A stretch of 64,000 bases of DNA from Sporolactobacillus sp. Y61. GTDB taxonomy: Bacteria; Bacillota; Bacilli; Bacillales; Sporolactobacillaceae. Positions 30,488 through 41,026 of this stretch are shown here, piece after piece (position 1 is the first letter of the stretch; each line of letters begins with the position of its first letter). The notes beneath the pieces were generated by a model that did not search any database, was not told the origin of the DNA, and was given only the letters and a program-made list of their open reading frames with translations. The translations under genes and the position numbers were made by a program. The stretch covers positions 2,728,001 to 2,792,000 of the forward strand of contig NZ_CP159510.1 in assembly GCF_040529185.1 (NCBI RefSeq), in the 5' to 3' direction.

Positions 30488-31756
30488 TCATTTTTTCATT
30501 TTCGATTTCATGTAGTCTGCAAGTCTGTCAAAGGCAACTTTCTCCTGAGTCCCGTCGCTCATATGCTTCACAGTAGCCGAATGAGCCTCCAGTTCCTCAT
30601 CACCGAGTACCACAACAAAGCGGGCATCATCCCTGTCTGCCTGTTTGAACTGTGCTTTAACTTTCCGTTCCATATAGTCTTTATCGGCGCGAAGACCGGC
30701 TTCACGGAGCCTGTGCAGCAAAACAGGGGCTTTTTCTTCCGCTTTTTCACCTATGGCAACAATGAACGCATCCAGTCCGTCTTCGGCGCGAGGCGTGATC
30801 CCTTCCACTTCCAGCGCAAGCAGGAGACGTTCGATACTCAGAGCGAAACCGACACCGGCCGTTTCCGGACCACCAAGTTCACTGACCAGGCCATTGTACC
30901 GGCCGCCTCCGGTCAGGGTACTGATTGCCCCTTTACTGGCACCCATGATTTCAAACGTTGTGTGATTATAATAATCCAGCCCGCGTACCAGCGTCGGATC
31001 CAGTTCATAGACAATACCCATTTCATCAAGAATGGATTTAACGCGATTGAAATAATCTCTGGCGTCATCGGTCAGATAATCTATGATCGAAGGGGCAGTA
31101 GCCATCAGCGGATGATCATGGTCTTTTTTACAATCAAGAATTCTCAGCGGGTTCTTCTCAAGCCGCGTCTGACAATCTTCGCAGAACTCGCCGATAGATG
31201 GTTTAAAATGGTTAATCAGGGCTTTACGGTGCGCTGCGCGGCTTTCCGGATCACCAAGACTGTTCAGAACGAGCTTCAGATTTTTCAGACCCAGCGCGTG
31301 ATAGAAAGACAGGGCAAGTGCAATGACTTCAGCATCTATAGACGGATCCTTCGAACCCAGAGCTTCGACGCCGAACTGGGTAAACTGCCGTGTCCGCCCG
31401 GACTGTGGCCGCTCATAGCGGAACATGGGACCGATATAATACAATTTAGCCGGCCGGTCGGGAAGGCCGTACATTTTATGCTCGACAAATGCGCGGACAA
31501 CCGATGCTGTCCCTTCAGGACGCAGAGTCAGGCTGCGCCCTCCCCGATCTTTGAAATTATACATTTCCTTCTGTACGATGTCCGTCGTATCCCCGACGCC
31601 TCTCTGAAACAGATCTGTCGATTCAAAAAGCGGGGTACGTATTTCTTTATAATGAAATAATGTACAGATCTTTCTAGCGGTTTCTTCAATCTTCTGCCAG
31701 ATACCTGATTCTTCCGGCAGGACATCGTAGGTCCCTCTCGGAATCTGAATAAGCAA
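30488..31756 (-). CDS. hisS: Histidyl-tRNA synthetase
   Basis: The 422-residue class II enzyme begins [13 protein letters not shown] and has motif 1, motif 2 ([21 protein letters not shown]), the histidine motifs [14 protein letters not shown] and [14 protein letters not shown], motif 3 ([12 protein letters not shown]), and the C-terminal anticodon-binding domain. The start is TTG at 31756 with AGGAGG seven bases upstream. It leads the hisS-aspS operon behind a T-box leader. Confidence 0.96.
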   Translation of the reverse strand: MLIQIPRGTYDVLPEESGIWQKIEETARKICTLFHYKEIRTPLFESTDLFQRGVGDTTDIVQKEMYNFKDRGGRSLTLRPEGTASVVRAFVEHKMYGLPDRPAKLYYIGPMFRYERPQSGRTRQFTQFGVEALGSKDPSIDAEVIALALSFYHALGLKNLKLVLNSLGDPESRAAHRKALINHFKPSIGEFCEDCQTRLEKNPLRILDCKKDHDHPLMATAPSIIDYLTDDARDYFNRVKSILDEMGIVYELDPTLVRGLDYYNHTTFEIMGASKGAISTLTGGGRYNGLVSELGGPETAGVGFALSIERLLLALEVEGITPRAEDGLDAFIVAIGEKAEEKAPVLLHRLREAGLRADKDYMERKVKAQFKQADRDDARFVVVLGDEELEAHSATVKHMSDGTQEKVAFDRLADYMKSKMKK

Positions 31757-31792
31757 ATGACTTCCTCCTTCTGCTTTCTGTGTTCATAAATA

Positions 31793-32065
31793 ATAAAAGT
31801 CCCTTGTCCGTTCTGCAGCGGACAAGGGACGAATATGCGTTCGTGGTGCCACCCTTGATTTAAAGCATCACTTGATGCTTCCTCTTAATCCGGTTAACGC
31901 CCGGTCAACGAATTCTCCTAATCAGCTGAAAACGGGTTTTCGCTTTTCAGAAAAACGCCTCGGAAGTGTCCTCCTGTATCTGCTCATGCCGGGCGCGCTC
32001 TCAGCCTATGGCTCGCCTTCTCTTTGACAGCAGGATCTGCAGAATCTCTTCGTCACTGGTTTTGT
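31793..32065 (-). promoter_or_regulatory. T-box leader of hisS-aspS
   Basis: The untranslated leader carries the canonical T-box AAGGGTGGCACCACG near 31843-31858, followed by a strong terminator (GTCCCTTGTCCG paired with CGGACAAGGGAC, 31799-31830) ending in a T-rich run. Stem I has an AGAGA-flanked apical loop and a GGAGGACACTTCC segment in which GAC could be the specifier codon. The TGGC of the T-box would pair with a GCCA acceptor end, fitting tRNA-Asp rather than tRNA-His. T-boxes switch between terminator and antiterminator according to tRNA charging. Confidence 0.93.
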
Positions 32066-32071
32066 CCTTTT

Positions 32072-32100
32072 ATAGTACGTATTCTCTCATAAAATGTCAA
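32072..32100 (-). promoter_or_regulatory. Sigma-A-type promoter for hisS-aspS
   Basis: TTGACA at 32095-32100 and TACTAT at 32072-32077 on the minus strand, 17-base spacer. Confidence 0.8.
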
Positions 32101-32128
32101 GGGATGGCAGAAAAGCCTGCTCTGCCGT

Positions 32129-32578
32129 TCACTCATGCGGTTTACTCGCTACAATGAGCGTCACCGGTCCGTCATTAAGCAGGGAAACGTCCATCCTGGC
32201 ACCGAAAACACCCGTTTCAACAGTCAGGCCGTGGGATCTCAGCCGATCATTAAACGCCTCATATAAGGGCCTGGCCTTCTCAGGACGCGCCGCCTGAATA
32301 AAACTGGGGCGTCGCCCATGTGAGACGTCACCGTATAAGGTAAACTGGGAAACAGAGAGAATGGCGCCCGACACATCAACCAGCGACCGGTTCATTTTCC
32401 CTTCTGCATCTTCAAAAATACGCAGGCCGGCAATCTTGTCGGCGACATAATACACATCTTCCAGGGCATCCCCCTGTCTGATGCCTACAAGCAGCAGGAG
32501 TCCGCCGTCAATGCGACCGACCGTCTTCTCTTCGACTTCAACGGAAGCCTTCTTTACGCGCTGCAGAACAACTTTCAC
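32129..32578 (-). CDS. dtd: D-aminoacyl-tRNA deacylase
   Basis: DTD removes D-amino acids and glycine from mischarged tRNAs. The 149-residue protein has both family signatures: the [10 protein letters not shown] motif near residues 75-84 (SQxxL) and GPVTL near residue 137 (GxPxT-like Gly-Pro-Val-Thr). The start is GTG 32578. It lies 23 bases downstream of relA, as in B. subtilis, and upstream of the hisS promoter. Confidence 0.95.
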   Translation of the reverse strand: MKVVLQRVKKASVEVEEKTVGRIDGGLLLLVGIRQGDALEDVYYVADKIAGLRIFEDAEGKMNRSLVDVSGAILSVSQFTLYGDVSHGRRPSFIQAARPEKARPLYEAFNDRLRSHGLTVETGVFGARMDVSLLNDGPVTLIVASKPHE

Positions 32579-32601
32579 GACCCCATCCCCTTTTTGAATT
32601 T

Positions 32602-34767
32602 CTACTGCATCACACGCCGCACGGAATAGATATCCGGAATCCGTTTGATTTTTTCCACGACGCGATACAGGTGATCAATATTCGTGATGGCAATGGTCAT
32701 ATGTATGGACGCTACTTTATTTTTATCCGCGCGTCCCGAGACGCCGTTAATCGCTGTATGCGCATCAGTCACACACTGAAGCACTTCATTCAGCAGTCCG
32801 TTTCGGTCGTAGGCGTTGATTTCAATATCAACGTTATATTCCTTCGCTTTCGATTCCGTATTTTCCCATTCGACGCTGATCAGGCGCTGTTCCTCTTCAC
32901 TTTTAATATTCGGACAGTCCTTCCGGTGAACCGTCACGCCCCTTCCTCGCGTGATGTAACCGACAATCGCATCACCGGGAACTGGATTACAGCAGCGGGC
33001 AAGGCGCACCAGAAGGTTGTCCACACCCTTCACTTTTACACCGAGTGATGTTTTTCGTCTGGGTGCAGGTTTCGATTCAGGAAGCTGCCTTGCCGGACTG
33101 ACCGGCTCTTCCTTCGCCTTCCGTTCGTCCTCCGTCAGACGGTCAACCACCTGTCTTGCCGGAATACCGTTATATCCCACCGCCGCATACAGCTCATTTT
33201 CATGGGAAAAATTGAATTTCTTTACAACCTCGGCTAATTTCTCTTCAGTCAGCGTATCTTTAATACTGAGCCCCTGATTGCGCAGTTCTTTTTCAATCAT
33301 GTCGCGGCCATTGGCTACGTTCTCCTGGCGCTGCTGCCTTTTGAACCACTGTTTAATTTTATTTTTAACTGCTGAACTTTTGGCGATCTTCAGCCAGTCA
33401 CGGCTTGGACCATATGAATGCTTCGACGTCAGTACTTCGACAATGTCGCCTGTTTTCAATTTATAGTCCAGTGGGACCATTTTCCCATTGACACGTGCAC
33501 CAACTGTTTTATTGCCTATTTCCGTGTGTATCCGGTAGGCAAAGTCAATGGGTACCGAACCGACCGGAAGTTCAATGACATCGCCTTTTGGGGTAAAAAC
33601 AAACACGGTGTCAGAAAAAAGGTCCATCTTCAGGGACTCCATAAATTCCTTAGCATCATCCGTCTCGTTCTGATACTCCAAAATTTCCCGGAACCAGGTC
33701 AGCTTATCCTCAAATTTATTATTGATGTTACGCGTTTTGCCTTCTTTATAGGCCCAGTGTGCGGCAATGCCGTATTCTGCAACGTCATGCATCTCCTGCG
33801 TCCGGATCTGAACCTCAAGCGGGTCGCCTTTCGGTCCGATGACCGTTGTATGAAGAGACTGATACATGTTCGCTTTCGGCATGGCAATGTAGTCCTTGAA
33901 ACGCCCGGGCATCGGCTTCCAGTGCGTATGAATAATCCCCAGAATCGCATAACAATCCTTAATACTTTCCACAATGATCCGGACGGCAAACAGGTCGTAA
34001 ATTTCATTAAACTGCTTATGCTGATTGACCATTTTCCGGTAGATACTGTAAATATGTTTCGGGCGTCCGGAAATCTCTGCTTCGATATGAACAGATTTCA
34101 CATATTTTTTCAGATCCTCAACAACCTGAGCAATATAGGCCTCCCGCTCTTCCCTTTTCTGCTTCATCAGATTGACAATTTTATAATATTGCTGCGGTTT
34201 CAGATAACGCAGTGAGATATCTTCAAGCTCCCATTTAATCGTAGAAATACCCAGACGGTTGGCCAGCGGGGCAAAAATCTCCAGCGTTTCATTGGCCTTC
34301 TGGAGCTGTTTCTCATGAGTCATATACTTTAATGTCCGCATATTGTGCAGACGGTCAGCAAGTTTAACGATGACACAGCGAAGATCACGGGCCATCGCAA
34401 CGAACATCTTCCGATGATTCTCAGCCTGCTGATCTTCCTTGGACGTATATTCAAAATGCCTCAGTTTCGTTACACCATCAACGAGGGTCGCCACGTTATC
34501 GCCAAATTTATTCCGAATATCCTCGAGGGTGATCGGAGTATCCTCTACGACATCATGAAGAAATCCGCTGATAATGGTTGTGACATCCATTTTCAGTTCC
34601 ACAAGAATTCCGGCAACCTCAACCGGATGCGTGATATAAGGCTCTCCCGATTTACGTACTTGTCCTTTATGGGCGGCTTTCGCAAATTCATAAGTTTCAT
34701 TCAGTTGTTTAATCTCATCTTTATCCAGATAGGTTGATGCCTTTTGGATCAGTTCATCCATAGTCAT
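32602..34767 (-). CDS. relA: Bifunctional (p)ppGpp synthetase/hydrolase
   Basis: The 721-residue protein controls the stringent response. In order: an HD hydrolase domain with [11 protein letters not shown] near residue 67 and [12 protein letters not shown] near 136, the synthetase domain with YSIYRKM and [13 protein letters not shown], a TGS domain ([20 protein letters not shown]), a conserved-cysteine region ([21 protein letters not shown]), and a C-terminal ACT domain. Both HD and synthetase residues are intact, so it is the bifunctional Rel type. Located between apt and dtd. Confidence 0.96.
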   Translation of the reverse strand: MTMDELIQKASTYLDKDEIKQLNETYEFAKAAHKGQVRKSGEPYITHPVEVAGILVELKMDVTTIISGFLHDVVEDTPITLEDIRNKFGDNVATLVDGVTKLRHFEYTSKEDQQAENHRKMFVAMARDLRCVIVKLADRLHNMRTLKYMTHEKQLQKANETLEIFAPLANRLGISTIKWELEDISLRYLKPQQYYKIVNLMKQKREEREAYIAQVVEDLKKYVKSVHIEAEISGRPKHIYSIYRKMVNQHKQFNEIYDLFAVRIIVESIKDCYAILGIIHTHWKPMPGRFKDYIAMPKANMYQSLHTTVIGPKGDPLEVQIRTQEMHDVAEYGIAAHWAYKEGKTRNINNKFEDKLTWFREILEYQNETDDAKEFMESLKMDLFSDTVFVFTPKGDVIELPVGSVPIDFAYRIHTEIGNKTVGARVNGKMVPLDYKLKTGDIVEVLTSKHSYGPSRDWLKIAKSSAVKNKIKQWFKRQQRQENVANGRDMIEKELRNQGLSIKDTLTEEKLAEVVKKFNFSHENELYAAVGYNGIPARQVVDRLTEDERKAKEEPVSPARQLPESKPAPRRKTSLGVKVKGVDNLLVRLARCCNPVPGDAIVGYITRGRGVTVHRKDCPNIKSEEEQRLISVEWENTESKAKEYNVDIEINAYDRNGLLNEVLQCVTDAHTAINGVSGRADKNKVASIHMTIAITNIDHLYRVVEKIKRIPDIYSVRRVMQ

Positions 34768-34871
34768 TTTCCGATCACCTTATTATCATGCTTTGATTTA
34801 AGCAATAGTCTGTTCCTTAATAAAAATAGTTCTTGCAAAAATGTGTCGTCTGTCGTCTGTTTCAATGGGTA

Positions 34872-34900
34872 TAAAAAGAGTGCCCGTCTCAGGCACTCTC
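34872..34900 (-). terminator. Terminator after apt
   Basis: GAGTGCC and GGCACTC pair around a short loop on the minus strand and are followed by TTTTTAT, between apt and relA. relA therefore probably has its own promoter in 34770-34870. Confidence 0.8.
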
Positions 34901-34916
34901 CGGCAACACCTTGTTC

Positions 34917-35429
34917 TCAGTAATCAATTAAAGACAGGACATCATAATCTTTAAGAAACCTTGTTCCGTGAAGTTCGCTCAGTTGAATCAGAAAAGCGAC
35001 ACCAACCACATCACCACCAAGCTTTTTCACCAGATTAATCGTCGCATTGATGGTGCCTCCGGTTGCGAGCAGATCGTCGGTGACGAGGACGCGCTGTCCC
35101 GGTTTAATGGAGTCCTGATGAATACACAGCGTGTCAATGCCATACTCCTTTTTATAGGAAAAAGTTTCGACGTCACGTGGAAGTTTTCCAGGCTTTCTGA
35201 CGGGAACAAAGCCCACACCCAAAGCGTAGGCAATGGGTCCGCCAATGACAAAACCACGTGCTTCCGGACCGACGATCACTTCCGCCTTCTTACGGCGTGC
35301 GAAATCAGCCATCTCATTGATGGCTGATTGATAAACCGGCCCATTCTGAAGCAATGATGTAATGTCTCTAAAGTTAATCCCCTTGGTTGGGAAATCCATC
35401 ACTGACGCGATATACTTTTTATAATCCAT
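34917..35429 (-). CDS. apt: Adenine phosphoribosyltransferase
   Basis: The 170-residue enzyme converts adenine and PRPP to AMP. It has the start MDYKKYIASVMDFPTKGINFRDI, the PEARGFVIG loop and the PRPP motif VLVTDDLLATGGTI. ATG 35429 is supported by GGAGGGG seven bases upstream; a longer reading from 35450 would include that site. It overlaps the 3' end of recJ by 11 bases. Confidence 0.95.
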   Translation of the reverse strand: MDYKKYIASVMDFPTKGINFRDITSLLQNGPVYQSAINEMADFARRKKAEVIVGPEARGFVIGGPIAYALGVGFVPVRKPGKLPRDVETFSYKKEYGIDTLCIHQDSIKPGQRVLVTDDLLATGGTINATINLVKKLGGDVVGVAFLIQLSELHGTRFLKDYDVLSLIDY

Positions 35430-37770
35430 GTATAGTCCCCTCCGGCTCATCCGCCTGTTTCCGATGTTTCATTCTCTCTTCAAACCACGATTTCAATCTG
35501 GAAATCGGTGAATAACAAAACAGATCTTCCATTTCCAGCTGGTTCTTTTCTCTGCGATAAGTAACTGAATCCGAGAGCGGCGTCTTGCCCGACGCAGGAT
35601 TCACTGTCAAAACACCATTATCTATTGTAACAAAATCAAGCTCAAAAAACACCTTTGTCATGAAATAAACCATGCGTTCAGGCCATCCTTTGAATCTGGC
35701 AATCTGCTTTGCCGTTTCATCCAGCTTAAACGAATGTTCCTGCCGGATCAGGGCATAATACCATACAAAGTGATTTCTTGTCGGGAATGTTGAAAAGTAA
35801 TGATCATGAGCATGATGGAAAACAGTATATATGCGATTGACTTCTGTACATCTGTCGATCAGTCCCGTCAACTGCTCAAGTTCATCTGGAAGGTCCAGAA
35901 GAACAAGTACCGGTTTCCGGACAGGCTGTTCTCCCGAGCAGCGCTTCACCGCCCGGGATAGCTGCAGCCGTTCAGCTGTGTGCTCCTGAAACGCAATCAT
36001 TTCTGCCTCATCCGGGGAAATCTTCTCCAGTTTTTCATTCAACCGGCGTTCATCACGCCAGTCAAAGACCTGCAGTCCATCAACTTTTATATCCCGAATC
36101 AGCATCTGCGGCTTTTTAAATCCATTCCATTCATTAATCTGCCACTCACCAATCATACTGATTCGATCCGCCGGAGAAATTTCAGCCCGTTTATGTCCCA
36201 TACCGAAACCGATTCCGTCAAGTTCAGCTGAATCACCTTTAACTGTCAGTTTCAAATGCGACGCATCCCGGCCGACTGCACTGATTTTCGTAAGCGGGAT
36301 ATGGTCCATCAGGCAGAGCGGTTTTGCGTTATCCGTGCCAAACGGGGCCAGCTGCCCAAGCTGTTCGATCAGCTCAACCGTAATCTGATCCGGTTGACAG
36401 GTGTCCTCAATGATTGCTTTTTTTATCAGCATGTCCGGTGTGATCTGATGACGGACAGCCTTAAGAAAATCGGAGCGGAAATCATCAATATCTGTGGTCG
36501 GAAGTGAAAGGCCGGCAGCCATCTGGTGTCCGCCAAACTGGGCCAGATGATCTGAACTATCGGTCAGTGCTTTGTACAGATTAACGCCATCGATACTGCG
36601 TCCCGATCCTTTGGCCACACCCTTCTCTTCGTTTACAGCCAGAATAATAGTTGGCCGGTAATATTTTTCTACAATTTTGGAAGCGGCAAGGCCGATAACT
36701 CCCTGATTCCAGTTGACACCGGGCAGAACCAGTGCCTGGTCACCCCGCTGAATAAAGCTTGCAGCCATCTGGTCTGCTTCGCGAAAAATACGATCCGCAA
36801 GGGCTTTTCGCTCTTGATTCAGCTTATCCAGCCGGTCGGCCAGGGCAGATGCCTCCGTCTCATCCCCGGTGAGGAGAAGTCGGACAGCCGGTTCCGCATC
36901 TTCGAGCCGCCCGGCGGCATTGAGCCGTGGTCCCAGCTGGAAACCAATTGTATCACTGTCTGCGTCTCCTTTTCCACCAGATTTGAACTTTAATGCATTG
37001 ATTCCCGGGTACGTCCCTTCATTTATTCTCTTAAGCCCCTGATAGGCGATGAGTCTGTTCTCATCCCTGAGGGGAACCAGATCAGCAATGGTACCAATGG
37101 CGGCAAGGGCAAGCCATTGCGGATCAGCTTTCTTCCCAAATAGTGCCTGAGTAAGCTTCAGGGCAACTCCTGCTCCTGACAGTCCTTTAAATGGATAGTC
37201 ACATCCCGGCTGTTTCGGATTCAGAATCGTAGAAGCATCCGGGAGTACAGCAGGGGGTTCGTGATGGTCTGTGATGACATAATCAATCCCCAGCTGACGG
37301 GCACGATCTGCCGCCTCATATGCTGCAATACCCGAATCCACGGTAACGATGAGATCGATGCCATCCTTTTTTGCCTGTTCGACCGCCGCAGCATGGGGTC
37401 CATAGCCTTCTGTAAACCGGTTAGGGACATGCCAGGAAACTTCGGCACCCGTCATGCTCAGCGCGCGGACAAGAAGTGCCGTAGAAGTCACGCCGTCGGC
37501 ATCATAATCGCCGAAAATGCGTATTTTCCGTCTGCGGGCAGCAGACCGGCTGATCCGGTCAACGGCCTCACGCATCCCGAGCATCCGCATCGGATCGTGA
37601 AATGTCATTTTTTCAGGATGCAGAAAAAGTTCCGCGTGTTCCGGATTATCGATCCCACGCAGAACAAGTAATCGTGCTGTGAGCGATGAAATGTGCAGGT
37701 CTTCAGCCAGTTCTCGAACCTTTTTCGTATCTGCTTGCTCTGTAATCCACCGGTTTTCCGGTTGAAGCAA
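35419..37770 (-). CDS. recJ: Single-stranded-DNA exonuclease RecJ
   Basis: RecJ is a 5'-3' ssDNA exonuclease in recombination and repair. The 783-residue protein has the DHH domain motifs FGDYDADGVTSTALL and VITDHHEPP, then the DHHA1 motif GGHQMAAGLSL, an OB domain, and the extended Firmicute C-terminal region. The start is proposed as TTG 37770 (MLQPENRW), because AAAGGAGG lies nine bases upstream and the homologous N-terminus begins there; a reading from 37806 would overlap the site. Confidence 0.94.
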   Translation of the reverse strand: MLQPENRWITEQADTKKVRELAEDLHISSLTARLLVLRGIDNPEHAELFLHPEKMTFHDPMRMLGMREAVDRISRSAARRRKIRIFGDYDADGVTSTALLVRALSMTGAEVSWHVPNRFTEGYGPHAAAVEQAKKDGIDLIVTVDSGIAAYEAADRARQLGIDYVITDHHEPPAVLPDASTILNPKQPGCDYPFKGLSGAGVALKLTQALFGKKADPQWLALAAIGTIADLVPLRDENRLIAYQGLKRINEGTYPGINALKFKSGGKGDADSDTIGFQLGPRLNAAGRLEDAEPAVRLLLTGDETEASALADRLDKLNQERKALADRIFREADQMAASFIQRGDQALVLPGVNWNQGVIGLAASKIVEKYYRPTIILAVNEEKGVAKGSGRSIDGVNLYKALTDSSDHLAQFGGHQMAAGLSLPTTDIDDFRSDFLKAVRHQITPDMLIKKAIIEDTCQPDQITVELIEQLGQLAPFGTDNAKPLCLMDHIPLTKISAVGRDASHLKLTVKGDSAELDGIGFGMGHKRAEISPADRISMIGEWQINEWNGFKKPQMLIRDIKVDGLQVFDWRDERRLNEKLEKISPDEAEMIAFQEHTAERLQLSRAVKRCSGEQPVRKPVLVLLDLPDELEQLTGLIDRCTEVNRIYTVFHHAHDHYFSTFPTRNHFVWYYALIRQEHSFKLDETAKQIARFKGWPERMVYFMTKVFFELDFVTIDNGVLTVNPASGKTPLSDSVTYRREKNQLEMEDLFCYSPISRLKSWFEERMKHRKQADEPEGTIHGL

Positions 37771-37821
37771 TGGTTGCCGCCTCCTTTTTCGGTTCACATG
37801 TATCATGTTAGGGCCCGGGGA

Positions 37822-38181
37822 TTATTTTCGCGACAAAAGGCGTTTTCGTGAGACACGCTTTCCCTCTTCCTCTTCTTCTCCACCTGATACTCTGATCGCA
37901 AGTTTTTCAGCATCTTCGGGATGCAGACTGGCCAGCCTCTGGATCTGCCTTTCCAGCTGAACGATCCGACGCCGTTGTTTATAAATTTTAATGTATGTTG
38001 AAAGTCCGATCAGCAGGACGCCGATGAGCACCGATCCAATAATGATCAGAATCAGCGGAATGTCGGCTTTTCCGAACAAATAACTGAATGTCACACTGTC
38101 TACATTGTCTATAGAAAACAGAACCACAATCAGAGTGAATATCAAAATCAAAAGGATATTCCATTGTTTTTTCACAGTCAA
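37822..38181 (-). CDS. LapA family membrane protein (DUF1049)
   Basis: The 119-residue protein has two transmembrane helices (about residues 8-24 and 42-64) with VDSVTFSYLFGKADIPL between them, the DUF1049/LapA pattern, followed by a basic coiled segment and a low-complexity tail with EEEEEGKRVSRKR. In other bacteria LapA acts with LapB in envelope homeostasis; the Gram-positive function is unknown. Located between secF and recJ. Confidence 0.82.
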   Translation of the reverse strand: MTVKKQWNILLILIFTLIVVLFSIDNVDSVTFSYLFGKADIPLILIIIGSVLIGVLLIGLSTYIKIYKQRRRIVQLERQIQRLASLHPEDAEKLAIRVSGGEEEEEGKRVSRKRLLSRK

Positions 38182-38209
38182 AGTCTCCCCGTTCGATTTT
38201 TAAAGAGCA

Positions 38210-39166
38210 TTAATTCTGCGCCTGAACGGTTCTTTTAGCTTTGCGCCGTGCAAGATACCGTGCTTTCAGTACAGCCCAGAGCGGACAGGCAATGCAGATT
38301 GAGGAATAAACACCACAGAGCAGACCGGCAAGCAGAGCAATGGTAAAGGTCTTAATGGATTCACTGCCGAAGATCAGCAGGAAAATAACCGGGAACAGGA
38401 CGGTCAGAATTGTATTTATCGATCGGGTCAGGGTTTCACGGATACTCAGATTAACGATCTTCCCAAGTTCCTCCAGCGTCGTCAGACGTTTTCTGCTCAT
38501 TTTCATGTTTTCACGCACACGGTCAAAGGTGACAATCGTATCATTGACCGAATAGCCGACGATCGTCAGAATGGCGGATATGATGAGAATATTTACTTCA
38601 ATATGCAGCAGACTGAACACGGTCACGATAAAGAACGCATCATGGATCAAAGCCAGTACGGCAGTCAGTCCCTGCAAAAATTCAAATCGAATCCAGACAT
38701 AAATAATGATAAAAAATGAAGCAATAATCAGCGAATACAGGCCGTTTTTCGCGAGATCTCTTCCGACCTGCGGCGAAACCGTGCTGACATTAGGCTCTAC
38801 GCCATACTGTTTCTGAATCGAATTTTTGACATCCGCAACCTCAGTCCGGCTCAGGTCATCGTTGATTCGTATCGTTGCGATATTTCGATTATTTCCGGAA
38901 AGGACGGGCTGTTCCGGGGTATAACCCATATCCCGGAACGATTGTTCCACCTTTGTCACCGACATCGGATGGTTCGTCTGAATATCTACACGGGTACCAC
39001 TTGAAAAGTCAATACCCAAATTGAGTTTGAAAACAAACAGAGAGACAATTCCAAGCAGGATCAATGCCGCCGAGAAGGTGAAAAACACATTCCTGTATTT
39101 CATAAAATCAAGATGATTATACAATCTGTTATAGTGCTTATAATTCATATCATGCTTCGTTTTCAC
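38210..39166 (-). CDS. secF: Protein translocase subunit SecF
   Basis: The 318-residue protein has the SecF topology: a first transmembrane helix, a periplasm-side P1 loop, and five further helices carrying ILTIVGYSVNDTIVTFDRVREN (SD-exporter motif). SecDF uses the proton gradient to pull preproteins outward. GTG 39166 is chosen because AAGGAG lies eight bases upstream and family N-termini are short; it overlaps the secD stop by 17 bases. In B. subtilis secD and secF are one gene; here they are separate. Confidence 0.92.
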   Translation of the reverse strand: MKTKHDMNYKHYNRLYNHLDFMKYRNVFFTFSAALILLGIVSLFVFKLNLGIDFSSGTRVDIQTNHPMSVTKVEQSFRDMGYTPEQPVLSGNNRNIATIRINDDLSRTEVADVKNSIQKQYGVEPNVSTVSPQVGRDLAKNGLYSLIIASFFIIIYVWIRFEFLQGLTAVLALIHDAFFIVTVFSLLHIEVNILIISAILTIVGYSVNDTIVTFDRVRENMKMSRKRLTTLEELGKIVNLSIRETLTRSINTILTVLFPVIFLLIFGSESIKTFTIALLAGLLCGVYSSICIACPLWAVLKARYLARRKAKRTVQAQN

Positions 39167-40451
39167 GGATATCACTCCTTCTGACACCGAACAGCCATGG
39201 CTTATCATTCAGGATTCTGCTTTTAACCAGTAAACCCAGAAACAGTCGCTGACCATATACCGATGAGATAAATGTCACAACGTTACTGATCAGCAGCATA
39301 ACGGCAAAGCCCTTAACCGCGCTGTTACCAAAGAAGAAGAGTACACCCGCGGCAATAATCGTGGTCAGATTGGCATCAACAACCGTTGGAAGCGCCCGAT
39401 GGCTCCCTGATCTGAATGCCGACGCAATTGATTTTCCACCTCGAATTTCATCCTTGATACGTTCAAGTGTAATGATATTCGCATCGACCGCCATGCCGAT
39501 ACCAAGGATCATGGCCGCGATCCCCGGAAGTGTCAGAACCGCCTGCAACCCGACGAAAACACCCATAACCATATAAATATAAAAGACAAGAGTGATATTG
39601 GCAATCAGCCCGCCCAGTCTGTAGAAGGCCAGCATGAACAGGAGAATGGCTGCGACCCCGAGTGCTCCGGCAAACAGGGTATCCCTCATTGAATTCTGAC
39701 CGAACTGCGCACCGACAGATGTCGAATAGGTTTCATCCATCTTAACTGGCAGTGACCCTGAATTAAGAAGATCCTTCAGATTATTGGCTTCCTGTACGGT
39801 GAAGTTTCCGGTTATCTGGACATCACTCGTATTCAGCACCTGATTCACTGCAGGGTTGGAAATAAACTTATGATTGCTTTTCTGAACTTCTTTTGCATAG
39901 GAGTCACCTTTTTGATAATCCATCCAGATGACAAGCACGTTATTCGGTGCTTTCGACAGAATATCGGAGGTCACCTTTGCAAATTTTTTCGGATCTTTCA
40001 GCTGCAGGGTAACCATCGGATGATTCAGCTCATCGAACGCAACTTTTGCCTTGCCCGGCTGCAGATCCGATCCGTCGAGCATCAGCTTGTCCTGATAATC
40101 CCTGAATGAAAGATTGGCCGTCGTCGACAGAAGCTCTCTTGCCCGCTTTTCATTCGTCACACCCGGCAACTGGACACGAATCCTGTCTCCGCTTTCGATG
40201 GCAATATTCGGTTCACTGACACCGAGGACATTGATCCGTTTGTTGATGGCCGCAACCGCATTGCTCATATCTGCTTTGTCAATTTTCTGTCCCGCTTTCA
40301 GCGGTTCCACCTGATAAAGAACTTCAAACCCGCCTTTCAGGTCAAGGCCCAGATTAATATTATGTATGATTGGCATTGTGGCAAAACCGAGGATGACTGC
40401 TGATACAACCAGAATTGCCAAAAAGGAAAATAACGGTCCTTTTTTCACCAT
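39150..40451 (-). CDS. secD: Protein translocase subunit SecD
   Basis: The 433-residue protein has an N-terminal helix, the conserved LGLDLKGGFEVLYQV, a large extracellular domain, and the C-terminal six-helix bundle with GIGMAVDANIITLERIKDEIRGG. Together with SecF, encoded by the overlapping next gene, it forms the secretion-enhancing complex with SecYEG and YajC (43803-44153). Confidence 0.94.
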   Translation of the reverse strand: MVKKGPLFSFLAILVVSAVILGFATMPIIHNINLGLDLKGGFEVLYQVEPLKAGQKIDKADMSNAVAAINKRINVLGVSEPNIAIESGDRIRVQLPGVTNEKRARELLSTTANLSFRDYQDKLMLDGSDLQPGKAKVAFDELNHPMVTLQLKDPKKFAKVTSDILSKAPNNVLVIWMDYQKGDSYAKEVQKSNHKFISNPAVNQVLNTSDVQITGNFTVQEANNLKDLLNSGSLPVKMDETYSTSVGAQFGQNSMRDTLFAGALGVAAILLFMLAFYRLGGLIANITLVFYIYMVMGVFVGLQAVLTLPGIAAMILGIGMAVDANIITLERIKDEIRGGKSIASAFRSGSHRALPTVVDANLTTIIAAGVLFFFGNSAVKGFAVMLLISNVVTFISSVYGQRLFLGLLVKSRILNDKPWLFGVRRSDIRENEA

Positions 40452-40526
40452 AACCTTAACTTGCTCCCTTCTATCTTTCGGCCGGATCCTTCCGTGCGGC
40501 GATCCGGTCTTATCCTCTGAACATTA

Positions 40527-40820
40527 TTATTTGAACAGCCCGCTGTCCATCTCTTTATCGAGTGGGGAGTCCCGGAACATGTCCATACGCAGCTTGTTCA
40601 TATAATCATTAACGGTCAGCGCCATGACAGCCGCAACGACCTCATGGATTCGTTCAGGCTTCTCTCCCTTCGCTTTTTCCAGTTTTTCTTTTACAAACTG
40701 CCAGAATTCTTCCCGGCTCAGGTGATTTAGCCCGAGCAGATGAAATTCTTCCAGCTTGCTCTGGAGAAACGGTTCAATCGATTTATGCCATTTTTCCATA
40801 TCCAAGGGCTTTTCTGCCAT
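40527..40820 (-). CDS. ComN-like post-transcriptional regulator
   Basis: The 97-residue protein belongs to the ComN/YrzD family (helical, ending LTVNDYMNKLRMDMFRDS). In B. subtilis ComN affects comE mRNA localisation or stability. ATG 40820 is supported by GGGAGG seven bases upstream; the frame is open further upstream without a ribosome site. It precedes secD by 75 bases and is divergent from spoVB. Confidence 0.82.
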   Translation of the reverse strand: MAEKPLDMEKWHKSIEPFLQSKLEEFHLLGLNHLSREEFWQFVKEKLEKAKGEKPERIHEVVAAVMALTVNDYMNKLRMDMFRDSPLDKEMDSGLFK

Positions 40821-41026
40821 GCTGATTCCTCCCATAATGTCTATCATAGCATAATCAGAGAGCAATACGAAACACAAAATCCGGCATGTCTGAAAAACCA
40901 TTTCCCCTCTTCGCTGCTCACGGAATCATCCACACATCCCTGTCATGCCGGTGGCAGTCTGATGCATATAATCCCTGTATGCGCGCGGCATTTACCGCAA
41001 CCCGACGCAAAAAAGGCGGACAGGCA

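Noticed and set aside
30563..31660. Long open plus-strand frame of 365 codons
   Set aside because: Antisense to hisS and explained by the codon bias of the real gene.
40886..41026. N-terminal extension of spoVB
   Set aside because: The 47 extra codons are hydrophilic and unlike SpoVB; the family start MTRQSF at 41027 has its own ribosome site.
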